NCBI GenBank assembly: GCA_050260515.1
Contig: JBLNCI010000036.1
Coordinates: forward strand, 62,001 to 126,000
Source: DATJIG01 sp050260515
Lineage (GTDB): Bacteria; Pseudomonadota; Alphaproteobacteria; SMXQ01
Length of the DNA stretch: 64,000 bases
Reading direction: 5' to 3'
Part shown: positions 1 to 10,497 of the stretch, in pieces
Layout: every line of letters begins with the position of its first letter
Position numbering within the stretch: position 1 is the stretch's first letter
The notes under the pieces: generated by a model
Seen by the model: the letters and a program-made list of their open reading frames with translations, nothing else
Database searches by the model: none
Told to the model about the DNA's origin: nothing
Program-made: the position numbers and the translations under genes

Positions 1-174
1 GGGTAAACCACGGAAATACTGTGGGTTTTGCGACCTGATTTCGTCCCACCGCCGCGCTCGGGAATGGACAGGGCGGGGGATTTCTTCTATCTACCCGGGT
101 GCACCCGGCGTCGTAGCCCCCATATAACCGGCTGGATTTGCCGTGCGATTTCGTTTTCCCGGAGATAGGCCCCG

Positions 175-567
175 ATGAGCAAGGTCCCGCCCACCCCGAA
201 GATGTTCTACGTCACGCACCCGTTCGTGTGCGTGAACGCCCGCGAGCCCGGCCATCCCCGCGGAAGCTGCGCCGAGAAGGGCTCGAAGGAGCTCCACGGC
301 TACATGAAGTCGCGGGCGAAGGAGCTCGGGATCAAAAACATCCGCGTCAATCAGGCGGGGTGCCTCGATCGCTGCGAACTCGGCCCCAACCTGCTGATCC
401 AGCCCGAGGGCATCTGGTACCAGATCCGCACCAAGGCGGATGTCGACGAGATCCTGCAGAAGCACATCATCGAGGGCGGCCGCGTCGACCGGCTCATGCT
501 GGAGCCCACCGACCGCCTGCCGAAGGACGTCGAGGCGCGTCGCGCCAAGGCGGCCGCGGCCGAGTGA
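175..567 (+). CDS. Thioredoxin-fold [2Fe-2S] ferredoxin
   Basis: A 130-residue soluble protein of the (2Fe-2S) ferredoxin family with a thioredoxin-like fold, the class related to NuoE and Shethna-type ferredoxins. The four cluster ligands are visible as Cys19, Cys32, Cys63 and Cys67, the last pair in the motif AGCLDRCELG. The family carries one low-potential cluster and passes electrons to a partner enzyme; the partner is not known here. It lies 54 bp upstream of a larger protein whose first 105 or so residues are clearly paralogous to it (both contain MKSRAKELG and the same Cys spacing), so the two probably form a redox pair in one transcription unit. The charged Lys/Ala-rich C-terminus looks disordered. 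Confidence 0.88.
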   Translation: MSKVPPTPKMFYVTHPFVCVNAREPGHPRGSCAEKGSKELHGYMKSRAKELGIKNIRVNQAGCLDRCELGPNLLIQPEGIWYQIRTKADVDEILQKHIIEGGRVDRLMLEPTDRLPKDVEARRAKAAAAE

Positions 568-621
568 CGTCGCCGATCGCCGTCCCGTCCGCGCCTTTAC
601 CCGTTCAGGAGAACCGTTGAA

Positions 622-1941
622 ATGACCGCCCAGCCGCGCGATCCCGCGCCGTACTACGAAACCCACGTCTTCTGCTGCATGAACCAGCGGGAGCCCGGGC
701 ACCCGCGGAGCTGCTGCGCCGACCGCGGCGGAGTCGAGCTGCGCGAATACATGAAGTCGCGCGCGAAGGAGCTCGGCCTCAAGAAGCTCCGGGTCAATCA
801 GTCCGGCTGTCTCGAGCGCTGCGAGCTCGGCGCCGCCCTCGTCATCTATCCCGAGGGCATCTGGTACACCTACTCGACCAAGGACGACGTCGACGAGATC
901 CTCGACCGTCACATCATGAAGGGCGAGATCGTCGAGCGCCTCGTGCTCGAGAACGAGCAGAAGGTGCCGAAGCCGACGGCGAAGAAGCAGCTCGCGCTCA
1001 CGGTCGCGAAGGTCGTCGACGAAACCGCCGACATCAAGCGCTTCGAGCTCGTCTCGGCCGACGGCAAGCCGCTGCCGGAGTTCACCGCCGGCGCGCACAT
1101 CGACGTGCTGATGGACAACGGCCAGCGCCGCTCCTACTCGCTCGCCAACAATCCGACCGAGCGCAACCGCTATGTCATCGGCGTCCTGCGCGAGCCGGCG
1201 AGCCGCGGCGGATCGGCCTGGATGCACGACGCGGTAAAGGCCGGAATGACGCTGAAGGCCACCGCGCCGCTCAACAACTTCAAGCTCGCCGAGGACGCGA
1301 AGGAGCACATCCTGATCGCCGGCGGGATCGGCATCACGCCGATCCTGGCGATGGGCCATCGCCTCAAGGCGCTCGGCGCGAACGCAACGCTGCACTACTG
1401 CACCCGCTCACCCGAAAAGACGTCGTTCAAGGCGGAGGTCCAGGAGGCGTTCGGCGGCAAGGTGGTGTTCCACCACGACGGCGGCGATCCGTCGAAGGGC
1501 ATCAAGCTCGCCGACGTCCTGAAGACCCGCCACGAGGGCGCCCACCTGTACATCTGCGGGCCCTCGGGGCTGCTCGAAGCCGCCCGCAAGGCGTCCGCCC
1601 ATTGGCCCGACGAGACCGTGCACTTCGAGCACTTCGCGGCGACGCCGATGAAGAAGCCGGCGACCGCGAACGAGCCGTTCGAGGTCTACCTGTCGCGGCG
1701 CAAGCTCACGCTCACCGTGCCGGCCGACAAGAGCATCCTCGAGGTCGTGCGCGCCGCCGGCGTCGAGGCCGACTCGAGCTGCGAGACCGGCATCTGCTCG
1801 ACCTGCGAGACCCGCCTGATCTCGGGCCGCGCCGATCACCGCGACGAGGTGCTGTCGGAGGCGGACCGCATCGCCAACAAGAAAATCCTGATTTGCACCT
1901 CCCGCGCCATGCCGGGCGAGAAGCTCGTGCTCGACCTCTGA
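622..1941 (+). CDS. Fused thioredoxin-like ferredoxin / flavin reductase / plant-type ferredoxin
   Basis: A 439-residue electron-transfer fusion. Residues 1-105 repeat the thioredoxin-fold [2Fe-2S] domain of the upstream gene (Cys19, Cys32, Cys63, Cys67, plus extra Cys18 and Cys31). Residues 120-335 are a ferredoxin-NADP reductase-like module with the flavin motif RRSYSLANN and the nucleotide-binding motif GGIGITP. Residues 350-439 are a plant-type [2Fe-2S] domain with ligands Cys387, Cys392, Cys395 and Cys425. The last two modules match phthalate dioxygenase reductase/VanB enzymes, which take electrons from NAD(P)H for oxygenases. The added N-terminal ferredoxin is the unusual part. A rho-independent terminator follows directly. 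The redox partner is unknown and no oxygenase gene is adjacent. Confidence 0.9.
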   Translation: MTAQPRDPAPYYETHVFCCMNQREPGHPRSCCADRGGVELREYMKSRAKELGLKKLRVNQSGCLERCELGAALVIYPEGIWYTYSTKDDVDEILDRHIMKGEIVERLVLENEQKVPKPTAKKQLALTVAKVVDETADIKRFELVSADGKPLPEFTAGAHIDVLMDNGQRRSYSLANNPTERNRYVIGVLREPASRGGSAWMHDAVKAGMTLKATAPLNNFKLAEDAKEHILIAGGIGITPILAMGHRLKALGANATLHYCTRSPEKTSFKAEVQEAFGGKVVFHHDGGDPSKGIKLADVLKTRHEGAHLYICGPSGLLEAARKASAHWPDETVHFEHFAATPMKKPATANEPFEVYLSRRKLTLTVPADKSILEVVRAAGVEADSSCETGICSTCETRLISGRADHRDEVLSEADRIANKKILICTSRAMPGEKLVLDL

Positions 1942-1964
1942 GACGAGCGACCGGACGGAACGAA

Positions 1965-1992
1965 ACGGGGGCCTTGCGGCCCCCGTTTTTTT
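1965..1992 (+). terminator. Rho-independent terminator after the reductase gene
   Basis: A perfect 9-bp stem (ACGGGGGCC with GGCCCCCGT) closes a TTGC loop and is followed by a run of T. It ends the + strand ferredoxin/reductase unit and abuts the stop codon of the convergent regulator gene. Confidence 0.9.
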
Positions 1993-2737
1993 ATCCCTCG
2001 GATCCGAGACTGTTGCGGTAGTGGTACTTGGCGGTGTGGCAGATCAGCCGGCGAATCTCGATCGGCCGATCCCCGATGCCGTAACCGACGCGATCGATCC
2101 GCAACAGCGCGGTCCCTTCCGGAATCTCCAGAGCCGCCGCTTCGTCCGCCGACGCCGACACGGCCCGCAGCTCCTCGTCGGCGCGGGTGACGACGATGCC
2201 GAACTTCCGCTCGAACACCAGATAGACATGCGGCTGCGGATCGTTTCGGTAGATCTCCTCGAAGTTCGGGAAGATCGTCTCGGGGAGCACGATCTGCTCG
2301 ATCAGCGTCGGAACGTTGTGGAACAACCGCACGCGGTGCAGCCGGCAAACATGGGTGTCGCGCTTGAGGTCGAGCGCCTTCATCTCGTGCGGCGACGCGG
2401 GTTCGCGCTTCAGCAGGAGAATGCGATTCCCGGGCGGCGGCAGCTTCTCCCCGGTGTCGGCGGCGATCCGGAAGAAGTGGAATTTCGTCGCCGGCAACGA
2501 GCGGGCAATGACGAAGGTCCCCTTGCCCTGGCGGCGCACCACCAGCTTCTCGGCTTCCATGTCCTCGATCGCCTTGCGGACCGTGCCTTGGGACACGCCG
2601 TACTCTTCGGCGATCTTGAACTCGCTCGGCAGCATATGGCCCGGGCGCCAGTCGCCACTGACCATCCGGCCGATGAGGAGTTCGCGGATCTGGGAGTAGA
2701 GGGGGCGCGACCGGGGCGATCGCTGAGGATTTGCCAT
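1991..2737 (-). CDS. GntR-family transcriptional regulator with UTRA domain (HutC type)
   Basis: A 248-residue regulator. Residues 12-78 form a GntR winged helix, with the recognition region GVSQGTVRKAI followed by the wing RRQGKGTFV. Residues 95-238 match the UTRA ligand-binding domain of the HutC subfamily, which usually binds a small catabolite and releases DNA. The gene lies downstream of the ornithine-cyclodeaminase-like gene on the same strand with a 114-bp gap that holds its own promoter. It may therefore regulate that gene and itself, but the ligand cannot be read from sequence. Confidence 0.92.
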   Translation of the reverse strand: MANPQRSPRSRPLYSQIRELLIGRMVSGDWRPGHMLPSEFKIAEEYGVSQGTVRKAIEDMEAEKLVVRRQGKGTFVIARSLPATKFHFFRIAADTGEKLPPPGNRILLLKREPASPHEMKALDLKRDTHVCRLHRVRLFHNVPTLIEQIVLPETIFPNFEEIYRNDPQPHVYLVFERKFGIVVTRADEELRAVSASADEAAALEIPEGTALLRIDRVGYGIGDRPIEIRRLICHTAKYHYRNSLGSEG

Positions 2738-2779
2738 GGACGGTGTTGACCTGCCCGGGTAAGGGCGCCTGCCGGGCTG

Positions 2780-2807
2780 AGTATAGCGTCCGCGCCGCCG
2801 CTGCCAA
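2780..2807 (-). promoter_or_regulatory. Sigma-70-like promoter of the GntR regulator
   Basis: On the minus strand TTGGCA (2807-2802) and TATACT (2785-2780) are separated by 16 bp, each matching the consensus hexamer at five of six positions. The start codon lies about 40 bp downstream. This supports transcription of the regulator separately from the gene upstream. Confidence 0.55.
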
Positions 2808-2851
2808 TCGCGCCGTTGGTCTGCCGGCCGGTCGTACCGGCCCTGATCGCC

Positions 2852-3943
2852 TCAGGGCGACGGCCGGAACCCCGCCGCGTACAGTGCCGACAGGTCCGTG
2901 CCCAGCCATTCGCTGGGTATTTCCCGAACGCCGGGCTGGCCCCGCATCTTGCGATACAGGAGGGCCCCGGGCGCGGCGAACTGGATCGCGAGGCCCGAGT
3001 TGTTCTTGAAGTACACGATCCCGCCGCCGCGCGGCGGCTGACGGACGGTGGCCCGGCCAACGACGACGTCGCCCAGCACGTGGACGCTCTCCCGCGCGAC
3101 CGCCCCCGCGGCGATCGGTTCCAGGAGCTCGGTCTGGTCGTTGTCGACCACGCTTTCCCAGTCGTTGACGATGATCGACGACGCGCGCTCGAACGTTCGG
3201 CGGTCGACCTCGGAGCGCTTGTTGGTGACATCCGAGTTGGCGATGGTGATGACCATCTGGCCGTCCTCGAGCCAGTCGCCCTCGACCACCGGGCGCATCG
3301 AGGAGGTGCAGCACAGGACGATATCGGCGCCTTCGATCGCCTCGCGCGCGTGCTTCGCCGCGCGGATGGCGACGCCCTCGCGTGCGGCGTCCTTCACGAA
3401 CGCCGCGAGATGGTCCGCAGTCGGGCTATAGACGCTCACCTCCCGTATCGGCCGGACCCGCAGCATGGCCTCGAGGCCGGCGCGCGCCTGTTTCCCGGTC
3501 CCGAACAGGGCAAGCCGCGACGCATCGGGCCGCGCGACGAGGTCGGCGGCGAGCGCGCTGGTGGCGCCGACCCGCATTCCCGACAGCTCGAACTCGTGGA
3601 GGAATGCGAGCGGCTCCGCCGTCTCGGTGGAATACAGAATGACCACGCCCCAGTTGAACGCGGTCGGGCTGTCGTACAGACGGCGATCATTCGTCGCGGT
3701 CGGGGGTATCAGGATCTGCGATCCCGCCCGCACGCATGCCGTCCCGAGGCTCGGGACCGCTCCCACGTGTACGTTGGCGAAATAGCGCTTGGTCGGATCG
3801 GAGTGGCGGCAGGTGTAGCGAACCCGCGGACGGTTGACGGCCTCCCCTTCGGCGAAATCCCTGAACGCGATCCGCATCGCCTCGATGCAGTCGTCGTAGG
3901 TCAGCAGACGTCGAACGTCCGCGTCGGTGATGATGATGGTCAT
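2852..3943 (-). CDS. Ornithine cyclodeaminase / mu-crystallin family protein
   Basis: A 363-residue NAD(P)-dependent protein of the OCD/mu-crystallin family (ornithine cyclodeaminase, alanine dehydrogenase, ketimine reductase, and synthases for opine-like metabolites). The Rossmann motif GTGKQA is at residues 148-153, preceded by the family sequence ELSGMRVGATSALAA. The later TIANSDVTNKRSEVD region matches the segment that carries the catalytic Asp. The usual substrate Lys in a GVKVV-like strand appears replaced by VRAGS near residue 71, so the substrate is probably not ornithine. The GntR regulator follows on the same strand. Exact activity is unassigned. Confidence 0.88.
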   Translation of the reverse strand: MTIIITDADVRRLLTYDDCIEAMRIAFRDFAEGEAVNRPRVRYTCRHSDPTKRYFANVHVGAVPSLGTACVRAGSQILIPPTATNDRRLYDSPTAFNWGVVILYSTETAEPLAFLHEFELSGMRVGATSALAADLVARPDASRLALFGTGKQARAGLEAMLRVRPIREVSVYSPTADHLAAFVKDAAREGVAIRAAKHAREAIEGADIVLCCTSSMRPVVEGDWLEDGQMVITIANSDVTNKRSEVDRRTFERASSIIVNDWESVVDNDQTELLEPIAAGAVARESVHVLGDVVVGRATVRQPPRGGGIVYFKNNSGLAIQFAAPGALLYRKMRGQPGVREIPSEWLGTDLSALYAAGFRPSP

Positions 3944-4017
3944 TTGGGCCGTCGGGTGGCGTTGGGCTGCGCCGATTATGGCGTCGATCGCTGCGACAAG
4001 TCACCGGTCCGAAAACG

Positions 4018-6159
4018 TCAAACGACGGCGCGGACGGCGACCGGCGCGGCGACGCGGGCCCGCGGCAGGCAGATCGTGACGGTGGTCCCGCGCCCCGGCG
4101 CGCTGTCGATCGAAAGCGTCCCACCGTGCATCTCGACCAGCCGTTTGGCGAGCGGCAGCCCGAGCCCCGTCCCCTTGTACTTGCGGGTGAACGCCGACTC
4201 GACCAGCTCGAACGGCATCAGCACCTTCGGAATGTCCGCTGGGGCAATGCCTATGCCGGTGTCCGAAACGGCAATGGAGACGCTGCCATCAGCGTGCAGG
4301 GAGCCCTGGAGGGCGATGCGGCCGCCATCCGGCGTGAACTTCACCGCGTTCGACAGCAGGTTCAGCAGCACCTGCTGGAGCCGCGTGCCGTCGACGCGGA
4401 CCGTCGGAAGCACGGCCAATCCATCCGTCACGAGAACGAGGTGCTTCTCCTCGGCGCGCGGCTGCACCATGCGGACGGCGGAAGCCGCGAGATGCGACAG
4501 GTTGACGTTGTCCTCGAACAGCACGGCCTTTCCGGATTCGATGCGCGAGAGATCGAGCACATCGTTGATGATCGTCAGCAGGTGCTGGCCGGCATCGTGG
4601 ATGTCGCGGACGTATTCCTTCTGCTTGTCGGTCAGAAGTCCGAAGAGGCCGCGCTGGAGCGACTCCGAGAAGCCGATGATGGCGTTCAGCGGCGTGCGCA
4701 ACTCGTGACTCATGTTCGCAAGGAATTCGGACTTGGTGCGGTTCGCGCTCTCGGCGCTCTCCTTGGCCGACTTCAGGGTTTCGCGCGCCTCGTAATCCTC
4801 CGTCACGTCGCGCAGGGCGAGGGCGACGCCGCCGGAGAACGGCGTGATTCGGACCCGGAAGCAGCGGAGCTCGCCGTCGTTGGCGGTCGAGGTGACCTGC
4901 ACGTCCTGGGCCGTGCCGGTCTCGTGCGCCTTCGCGCAATACGCGATGACGCCGCTCGTCAGTAGCGACGGAGCCACCGCGGCAAGCGAGGTCCCGAACA
5001 GCGCCTCGCGCTCCCGACCGAGAAGCGTGCCGGCGGCGATGTTGGCGTCGACGATGGTGAAATCCATGTGGCCGGCGCTCTCCGCCGGCGCAAGCGCGAA
5101 GAACGCGCTCGATGTGGAGTCGACCGCCGCGCGGAACCGGCTGTCAGCCGACACGCGGGCGATCATCTGACGGTGAACCGCCACCGCGAAACCGGCGACC
5201 GCCACCGTGATCAGCAGGCCAAGTCCGATGTAGCGCCCGACGAGCTCGTACCAGGGCGCGAGCACCTCGTCGTACGACTCGCTGACGGCGATGACCAGCG
5301 GAGCTCCGTCCACCTTGCGATAGCTCGTGATCCTCCGAACGCCGTCGATCGGCGACGGAGCATCGAACGTCCCGGCCGCCGACCTGGCCAGATACGTCGC
5401 GAACAGCGGCGAGTCGGCAAAGCTGCGGTTGACCTGCTCCGGACTCCCGGGGTGACGTGCAAGCAGCAGACCGTCGGTGCGATAGAGCGCGATCGATCCC
5501 GCCCGGGTGCCCGATTGATCGTAAATGCGCTGCAGGTATTCCGGCGCGAAGCCGACGCCGAACGTGCCGGCGAATGTGCCGTCGCGATTGTTGAGGCGGT
5601 GCACCAGCGAAATGATCTCGATTCCCGTACCGGGTGCTCGGAACACCTCGCTCACATAGAGGCCGCCGTTCGGAGGGCCGTCCCGGAGCGCGGTGAAGTA
5701 ATCGCGCGTCCGGGCATTGCTGGTCCGCGCCGGCCAGTTGTTCAGGCCGACGAGCTGGCGGCCGTCCCCATCGTACGCGGCGAAGATCTGCACCTCGGGA
5801 ATGCTGATCATCCGCGGCAGCAGCTCCTGCCGGACCGCGCTCATGGCATTGAAGCTGCGATCCGCATCGCCGCCGAGCCGAGGGATGTAATCGGCGAAGA
5901 TCTGCTCGACCGAGGCGATGGTGCGGCTCATGTTGTCGGCCAGCGCCAGCGTCAGGGCGGCTGTGTTGCGCTCGCTCGCGCGCGCCGCATCGGCGCGCAT
6001 CTGCGCAAGGTCGAGCACCATCAACCCGAGGAAGGCTCCGACGACGAGCACGGCGAAGGTCGCCATGCCGGCGCCGGTCCATCGCCGCAACAGATGTCCC
6101 CGTACCCCGGTGCTGCGCAGCGCGCTGCCGGCCATTTTCCCAGAACTCCCTGATTTCAC
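4018..6159 (-). CDS. Membrane sensor histidine kinase (Cache-PAS-HisKA-HATPase)
   Basis: A 713-residue two-component kinase. One membrane helix at about 31-53, a periplasmic double-Cache-like sensor at about 60-300 and a second helix at about 310-330 are followed by a PAS domain (340-450). HisKA has the phospho-accepting His near residue 484 in MSHELRTPLNAIIGFSE. The ATPase domain shows the N box LLNLLSNAVKFTPDGG, the G1 box DTGIGIAP and the G2 box KGTGLGLPLAKRL. All catalytic boxes are intact. No response regulator is adjacent, so its partner is elsewhere. The gene is divergent from the TctC receptor with 136 bp between starts; control of that receptor is possible but unproven. MAGS at codon 9 is an alternative start. 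Confidence 0.93.
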   Translation of the reverse strand: MKSGSSGKMAGSALRSTGVRGHLLRRWTGAGMATFAVLVVGAFLGLMVLDLAQMRADAARASERNTAALTLALADNMSRTIASVEQIFADYIPRLGGDADRSFNAMSAVRQELLPRMISIPEVQIFAAYDGDGRQLVGLNNWPARTSNARTRDYFTALRDGPPNGGLYVSEVFRAPGTGIEIISLVHRLNNRDGTFAGTFGVGFAPEYLQRIYDQSGTRAGSIALYRTDGLLLARHPGSPEQVNRSFADSPLFATYLARSAAGTFDAPSPIDGVRRITSYRKVDGAPLVIAVSESYDEVLAPWYELVGRYIGLGLLITVAVAGFAVAVHRQMIARVSADSRFRAAVDSTSSAFFALAPAESAGHMDFTIVDANIAAGTLLGREREALFGTSLAAVAPSLLTSGVIAYCAKAHETGTAQDVQVTSTANDGELRCFRVRITPFSGGVALALRDVTEDYEARETLKSAKESAESANRTKSEFLANMSHELRTPLNAIIGFSESLQRGLFGLLTDKQKEYVRDIHDAGQHLLTIINDVLDLSRIESGKAVLFEDNVNLSHLAASAVRMVQPRAEEKHLVLVTDGLAVLPTVRVDGTRLQQVLLNLLSNAVKFTPDGGRIALQGSLHADGSVSIAVSDTGIGIAPADIPKVLMPFELVESAFTRKYKGTGLGLPLAKRLVEMHGGTLSIDSAPGRGTTVTICLPRARVAAPVAVRAVV

Positions 6160-6295
6160 ACTTTGTTGTACGGTGGTTAAGGGGCCGTTAACGATCGCCC
6201 GCCGGCGACCGCTGAGTGGGGTTCAAAATGCTGTGGGAAAGGGGCGAATTCCGATAGCCTCGGTGAAAACAAGTAAGCAGGTCACGGAGGCAGGG

Positions 6296-7315
6296 ATGCG
6301 AACGACGGCAATTCTGGCGATGGCGGCGGTCCTGGCGACGGCGGGAGCGGCGAATGCCCAAAGCCCGGAAGCCTTCTACAAGGGCAAGTCGGTCCGGCTA
6401 ATCATCGCCTCGGGGTCGGGCGGCGGCTACGACACCTACGGACGGGTGCTGGCGCGGTGGATGCCGAACTACGTCCCGGGCAAGCCCAACTTCGTCGTCC
6501 AGAACATGGATGGCGCCGGCGGCCTCAAGGCGACGAACTACACGTACGCCGTGGCGCCGAAGGACGGCACGGTGTTCACCGCGACCTACAACGCGCTCAC
6601 GACCGAGCCGCTGATCGGCGGCCATGGCGTCGAATACGACCCGCTGAAGTTCAACTGGATCGGTTCGATGGGCAAGCAGCAGCAGATCTGCACCACCTGG
6701 CACACGAGCCCGATCAAGACCATCGAGGACGCGATGAAGCGCGAGGTCGTCACCTCGTCGACCGGCGCCACCGGCAATTCCTCCACTCTGCCCGCGTTGC
6801 TGAACCAGCTCCTCGGCACGAAGTTCAAGGTCATCAACGGCTACGGCACCAGCGAGATGCGGCTCGCGGTCGAGCGCGGCGAGGTCGAGGGCGTGTGCGG
6901 CCTCTCCTACACCACGCTGATCGCGTCGAGCCCGGCGTGGATCCTCGACAAGAAAATCAACATCCTGCTGCAGACCGGCGACAAGCGGCATCCGGCGATG
7001 CCCGACGTGCCGCTCGCGGTCGAAAAGGCGAAGACCGAGGACGGCAAGGCGATTCTCCGCCTGTACTCGACACCGGAGGAAATCGGACGGCCGTTCGTCG
7101 CGCCGCCGGGCGTGCCGAGCGACCGCGTCGAGGCGCTGCGGCGCGCGTTCGATGCGACGATGGCGGACAAGGGCTTCCTCGCCGATGCCGAAAAGGCCCA
7201 CCTCGAGATCGATCCCGTCACCGGCGAGGACATGGAGCGCATCCTCAAGGCCGCGTACTCCGCCCCGCCCGTGGTCGTGGCCAAGGTGCGCGAGGTCCTC
7301 GGCCGCGAAAAATAG
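6296..7315 (+). CDS. Tripartite tricarboxylate transporter substrate-binding protein (TctC/Bug family)
   Basis: A 339-residue periplasmic receptor. The start is set by GGAGG five bases before ATG and by a clean signal peptide ending ATAGAANAQ (residues 1-22); the open frame extends further upstream but lacks a better start. The mature protein opens with the typical SPEAFYKGKSVRLIIASG, and has the GGYDTYGR and NMDGAGGLKATNY motifs of the Bug fold, which binds carboxylates between two lobes. No tctA or tctB membrane genes are near, so this is an orphan receptor, as is common for the family. A terminator follows. Confidence 0.93.
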   Translation: MRTTAILAMAAVLATAGAANAQSPEAFYKGKSVRLIIASGSGGGYDTYGRVLARWMPNYVPGKPNFVVQNMDGAGGLKATNYTYAVAPKDGTVFTATYNALTTEPLIGGHGVEYDPLKFNWIGSMGKQQQICTTWHTSPIKTIEDAMKREVVTSSTGATGNSSTLPALLNQLLGTKFKVINGYGTSEMRLAVERGEVEGVCGLSYTTLIASSPAWILDKKINILLQTGDKRHPAMPDVPLAVEKAKTEDGKAILRLYSTPEEIGRPFVAPPGVPSDRVEALRRAFDATMADKGFLADAEKAHLEIDPVTGEDMERILKAAYSAPPVVVAKVREVLGREK

Positions 7316-7334
7316 CGGTCGGCGCAGGTCCAGG

Positions 7335-7367
7335 GGGCGGTTGCCGGACGCGGCAGCCGCCCTTTTT
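7335..7367 (+). terminator. Rho-independent terminator after the TctC gene
   Basis: An 11-bp stem (GGGCGGTTGCC with GGCAGCCGCCC, one G-U pair) and a GGACGC loop are followed by TTTTTG. It sits 20 bp past the receptor stop codon. Confidence 0.85.
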
Positions 7368-7401
7368 GTTTGCTTGTTTGCCCCTCTACGACGGCTGCCC
7401 T

Positions 7402-8199
7402 CTAGGACGGCGTCTTCGGCATCAGCCCGTGATCTTCGAGAAACGCGATCACCGCGGCGTCGAACGCTGCGGGGTCCTCGATCATGCAGGCATGGCCCGC
7501 GTTCTTGAGGACGACGTGGCGCGCCCCCGGAATCATCTGCGCCGTCTCGGCCCCGCGCGGTAGCGCCGAATCGAACTCGCCGTTGATCACCAGCGACGGC
7601 GTCTTGAACGTCGCCAGCTTGGGCTGCACGTCGGCGACGCTCATGGCCTCGAACACGCGACCGATCGCGGCGCCGTCGAGTCCCTCGGTCGCGTCCATGA
7701 AGCTCTCGAGCAGGTATTGGCCGAACGCGCTTTTCGCGAAGCCCTGGGATACGCCGAACTCGAGGTGCGCCTTGCGATAGCTCGGCAAGTGCTCCTCGCG
7801 ATAACCTTTGATGCGGTGCTCGAACTGGTGTTGCGGCCCGGAATTGCCGCCGACCATGATCACACCCTTGAACCGCGCGGGGTCGTCGACCCCGAGCATC
7901 AGCGCCAGCTTCGAGCCGACGGAGCAGCCCATGACGATGGCCTCGCGCGCGCCCTCGTCGTCCATGACGCCGACGATGTCGTCGGCCATGTCGCGGAACG
8001 TGAACGGGTCGCGGACTTTCGCCGAGCGGCCCCAGCATCGCAGGTCGACGGCGATGCAGCGGAACCACGTCGACAACCGCATCACCTGATACGTCCACAG
8101 GCGATGATCGAACGGGATCGCGTGGAGCATCACGAGCGGAAAGCCGCGACCCGCGACCTCGTAGTAGATGTCGACGCCGTTGCGGCGGCTTAGGGGCAT
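7402..8199 (-). CDS. Alpha/beta-fold hydrolase
   Basis: A 265-residue soluble hydrolase. It has the oxyanion-hole strand PLVMLHAIPFDHRLW, the nucleophile elbow GCSVGS with Ser93, an acid in NGEFDSALP near residue 211 and the catalytic His in AGHACMIEDP near the C-terminus. The length and the DMADDIVGVMDDEG helix fit the esterase/enol-lactonase group (3-oxoadipate enol-lactonase-like). Many specificities share this fold, and no pathway genes lie beside it, so the substrate is unassigned. It is convergent with the TctC gene and divergent from the small membrane protein gene. Confidence 0.88.
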   Translation of the reverse strand: MPLSRRNGVDIYYEVAGRGFPLVMLHAIPFDHRLWTYQVMRLSTWFRCIAVDLRCWGRSAKVRDPFTFRDMADDIVGVMDDEGAREAIVMGCSVGSKLALMLGVDDPARFKGVIMVGGNSGPQHQFEHRIKGYREEHLPSYRKAHLEFGVSQGFAKSAFGQYLLESFMDATEGLDGAAIGRVFEAMSVADVQPKLATFKTPSLVINGEFDSALPRGAETAQMIPGARHVVLKNAGHACMIEDPAAFDAAVIAFLEDHGLMPKTPS

Positions 8200-8439
8200 C
8201 GTGACCTCATGGGGACCTCGGCGCTCGGTGGATCATGGCGGGCGGGCGGGACTGCCCGGATTTTCGGCATAAAGGCCTTGACAGATTCTACGAGATATTG
8301 TGGGTTTATTTCCCAAGGCTACTACGCGTGGCCCACGGGCGGCGTCAACGAACGCGTCTTTCCGGCAGCGAAGAAATATCCTGCCGCCCGACCAGGAGGC
8401 TTCGTCCGCCGGCGAGAGGCACAAGGAGGCGTGGTTTCA

Positions 8440-8673
8440 ATGCCGCAAGTCTTCGACAAAATGAGGGGTTGGCTGGTTGGTCTGGTGGAGCTCGGGCTGC
8501 TCTTGGTGGCGCTCGGGATCGTCCTCCAGATCTTGTTCGGCCGCACAGTGGGGTTCATCACCGGCGACATCGTCGGCAACATGATCCTGCTGATCAAGTC
8601 GTTGGGTGACAACGGCCTGGTCGGCCTGATCGCGCTCGCCGTGATTCTCTGGCTGTTCGCGAAGCGCGCGTAA
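8440..8673 (+). CDS. Small two-helix membrane protein
   Basis: A 77-residue protein not assigned to a named family. AAGGAGG at 8423-8429 lies 10 bases before this ATG; the longer open frame upstream has no ribosome site and the in-frame GTG at 8431 is too close to it. Two hydrophobic segments are clear, about residues 13-32 (LVELGLLLVALGIVLQILFG) and 57-73 (NGLVGLIALAVILWLFA), joined by a hinge with GDIVGNMILLIKSLGDN. It is probably an inner-membrane protein of unknown role. It is transcribed alone and ends at a terminator. Confidence 0.75.
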   Translation: MPQVFDKMRGWLVGLVELGLLLVALGIVLQILFGRTVGFITGDIVGNMILLIKSLGDNGLVGLIALAVILWLFAKRA

Positions 8674-8701
8674 ATCCACGCCGGTTCGCCGGCGTTCGAG
8701 A

Positions 8702-8738
8702 TTCGGGCCCGGCCTCCGGTCGGGCCCGAATTGTTTTC
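8702..8738 (+). terminator. Rho-independent terminator of the small membrane protein gene
   Basis: TTCGGGCCC pairs perfectly with GGGCCCGAA around an 11-base loop and is followed by TTGTTTT, 28 bp past the stop codon. Confidence 0.8.
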
Positions 8739-8756
8739 GGGGAGCGAAATGGGGAG

Positions 8757-8790
8757 CACGAAAAAGGGGCCGCGGTGCGGCCCCTTTCCC
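8757..8790 (-). terminator. Terminator of the groESL operon
   Basis: AAAGGGGCCG and CGGCCCCTTT form a 10-bp inverted repeat around a short CGGTG loop, with an A run on the left that reads as a T run on the minus strand, about 45 bp past the groEL stop. It could act in both directions. Confidence 0.75.
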
Positions 8791-8833
8791 GTTTCGGCGC
8801 GAGCCGGGCTCTGAACCACTCTCAGAAGCCCTC

Positions 8834-10468
<1,635 letters not shown>

Positions 10469-10497
10469 TTTCAGATCTCCACGTCTTCAGTCGGCGC

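Noticed and set aside
91..1395. Long minus-strand open frame of 434 codons across the two ferredoxin genes
   Set aside because: It is the antisense shadow of two clearly recognisable + strand genes, is rich in Arg, Leu and Val as expected from GC-biased third positions, and has no family-like motif.
2816..4708. 630-codon + strand frame over the cyclodeaminase-like and kinase genes
   Set aside because: It crosses two intact minus-strand genes and their gap, has low-complexity composition and no ribosome site.
6176..6192. GTTAA-N7-TTAAC inverted repeat between the kinase and TctC genes as an operator
   Set aside because: Arms of five bases in a 136-bp gap are too short to claim; no regulator is adjacent.
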